From: Lepidostoma basale
Lineage: Eukaryota > Arthropoda > Insecta > Trichoptera > Lepidostomatidae
Assembly (NCBI GenBank): GCA_022606425.2
Contig: JAHDVF020000136.1
Span: 310,001 to 374,000, forward strand
DNA: 64,000 bases
Reading direction: 5' to 3'
Every line of letters begins with the position of its first letter. Position 1 is the first letter of the stretch. Under the pieces are notes generated by a model. That model made no database searches and had not been told where the DNA came from. It saw only the letters and a program-made list of their open reading frames with translations. Of this stretch, positions 63,809-64,000 are shown piece after piece. The position numbers and the translations under genes were made by a program.

Positions 63809-64000
63809 GTAAGATAAACGAAAAGTGTCACTTCTTAGATATTGATGTATTTTTTTATAAACTTACCGTTTATATTACATCATTCTCAATATGTTCTTAG
63901 TAAATTAAATTTATTAATTAGTCATAACAAAATATTGTTAATATATATATGTAGGGTCCTCTTCTTCTTGTATTCGTTGAACTCAATGGACTCAGCAGTC

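Noticed and set aside
1..64000. CRISPR arrays, operons, bacterial promoters or riboswitches
   Set aside because: The sequence is clearly eukaryotic with introns; direct repeats with regular spacers were not seen.

Overview
The window looks like an insect nuclear chromosome: AT-rich, genes split by GT-AG introns, no operons, many retroelement relics. Lepidoptera is my best guess from the overall texture, but nothing here proves the order. Four genes are supported. (1) 279-2054 (+): the last four exons of a cytosolic prolyl oligopeptidase, with the Ser, Asp and His of the catalytic triad. (2) 4632-6854 (-): an unrecognised, Ser/Thr-Pro-rich protein in two exons. (3) 7925-12432 (+): a complete six-exon mitochondrial HMG-CoA lyase, 335 residues. 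(4) 15364-63808 (+, runs off the window): a coiled-coil protein of the MTCL/SOGA microtubule cross-linking family, 16 phase-consistent exons (835 codons so far) plus an alternative terminal exon at 55754-56611.

Layout: 1-2.1 kb PREP; 2.1-4.6 kb repeats and AT-rich spacer; 4.6-6.9 kb minus-strand gene; 6.9-7.9 kb divergent intergenic region; 7.9-12.4 kb HMGCL; 12.4-15.3 kb HMGCL 3' flank, a palindromic ribozyme repeat and a GC-rich promoter-like block; 15.4-63.8 kb the MTCL-like gene. Its first intron alone is 19 kb. Its introns hold fragments of at least six kinds of non-LTR retrotransposon (RTE-like, CR1/L2-like and others), tRNA-derived SINEs, hAT-, pogo- and piggyBac-like elements, MITEs and a candidate solo LTR.

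The most interesting signal is a set of palindromic repeats of several unrelated sequence families. All carry the same RNA motif: CTGANGA, one extra unpaired base, a short hairpin, GAAA, a 4-10 nt self-complementary stretch (ACGT, ACATGT, ACCGGT, ACAGCTGT, ACAAATTTGT), then C or T. That is the core of a hammerhead self-cleaving ribozyme with a short palindromic helix III suited to dimeric action, as known from Penelope-like retroelements. Many copies lie head-to-head in inverted pairs. One family carries the paired change C3U/G8A, which keeps a base pair in the core. One copy (17380-17671) sits between perfect 16-bp target-site duplications inside a LINE tail, which shows that it inserted as a unit.

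The genes are functionally unrelated (peptide hydrolysis, leucine/ketone-body metabolism, cytoskeleton). No joint pathway is implied.
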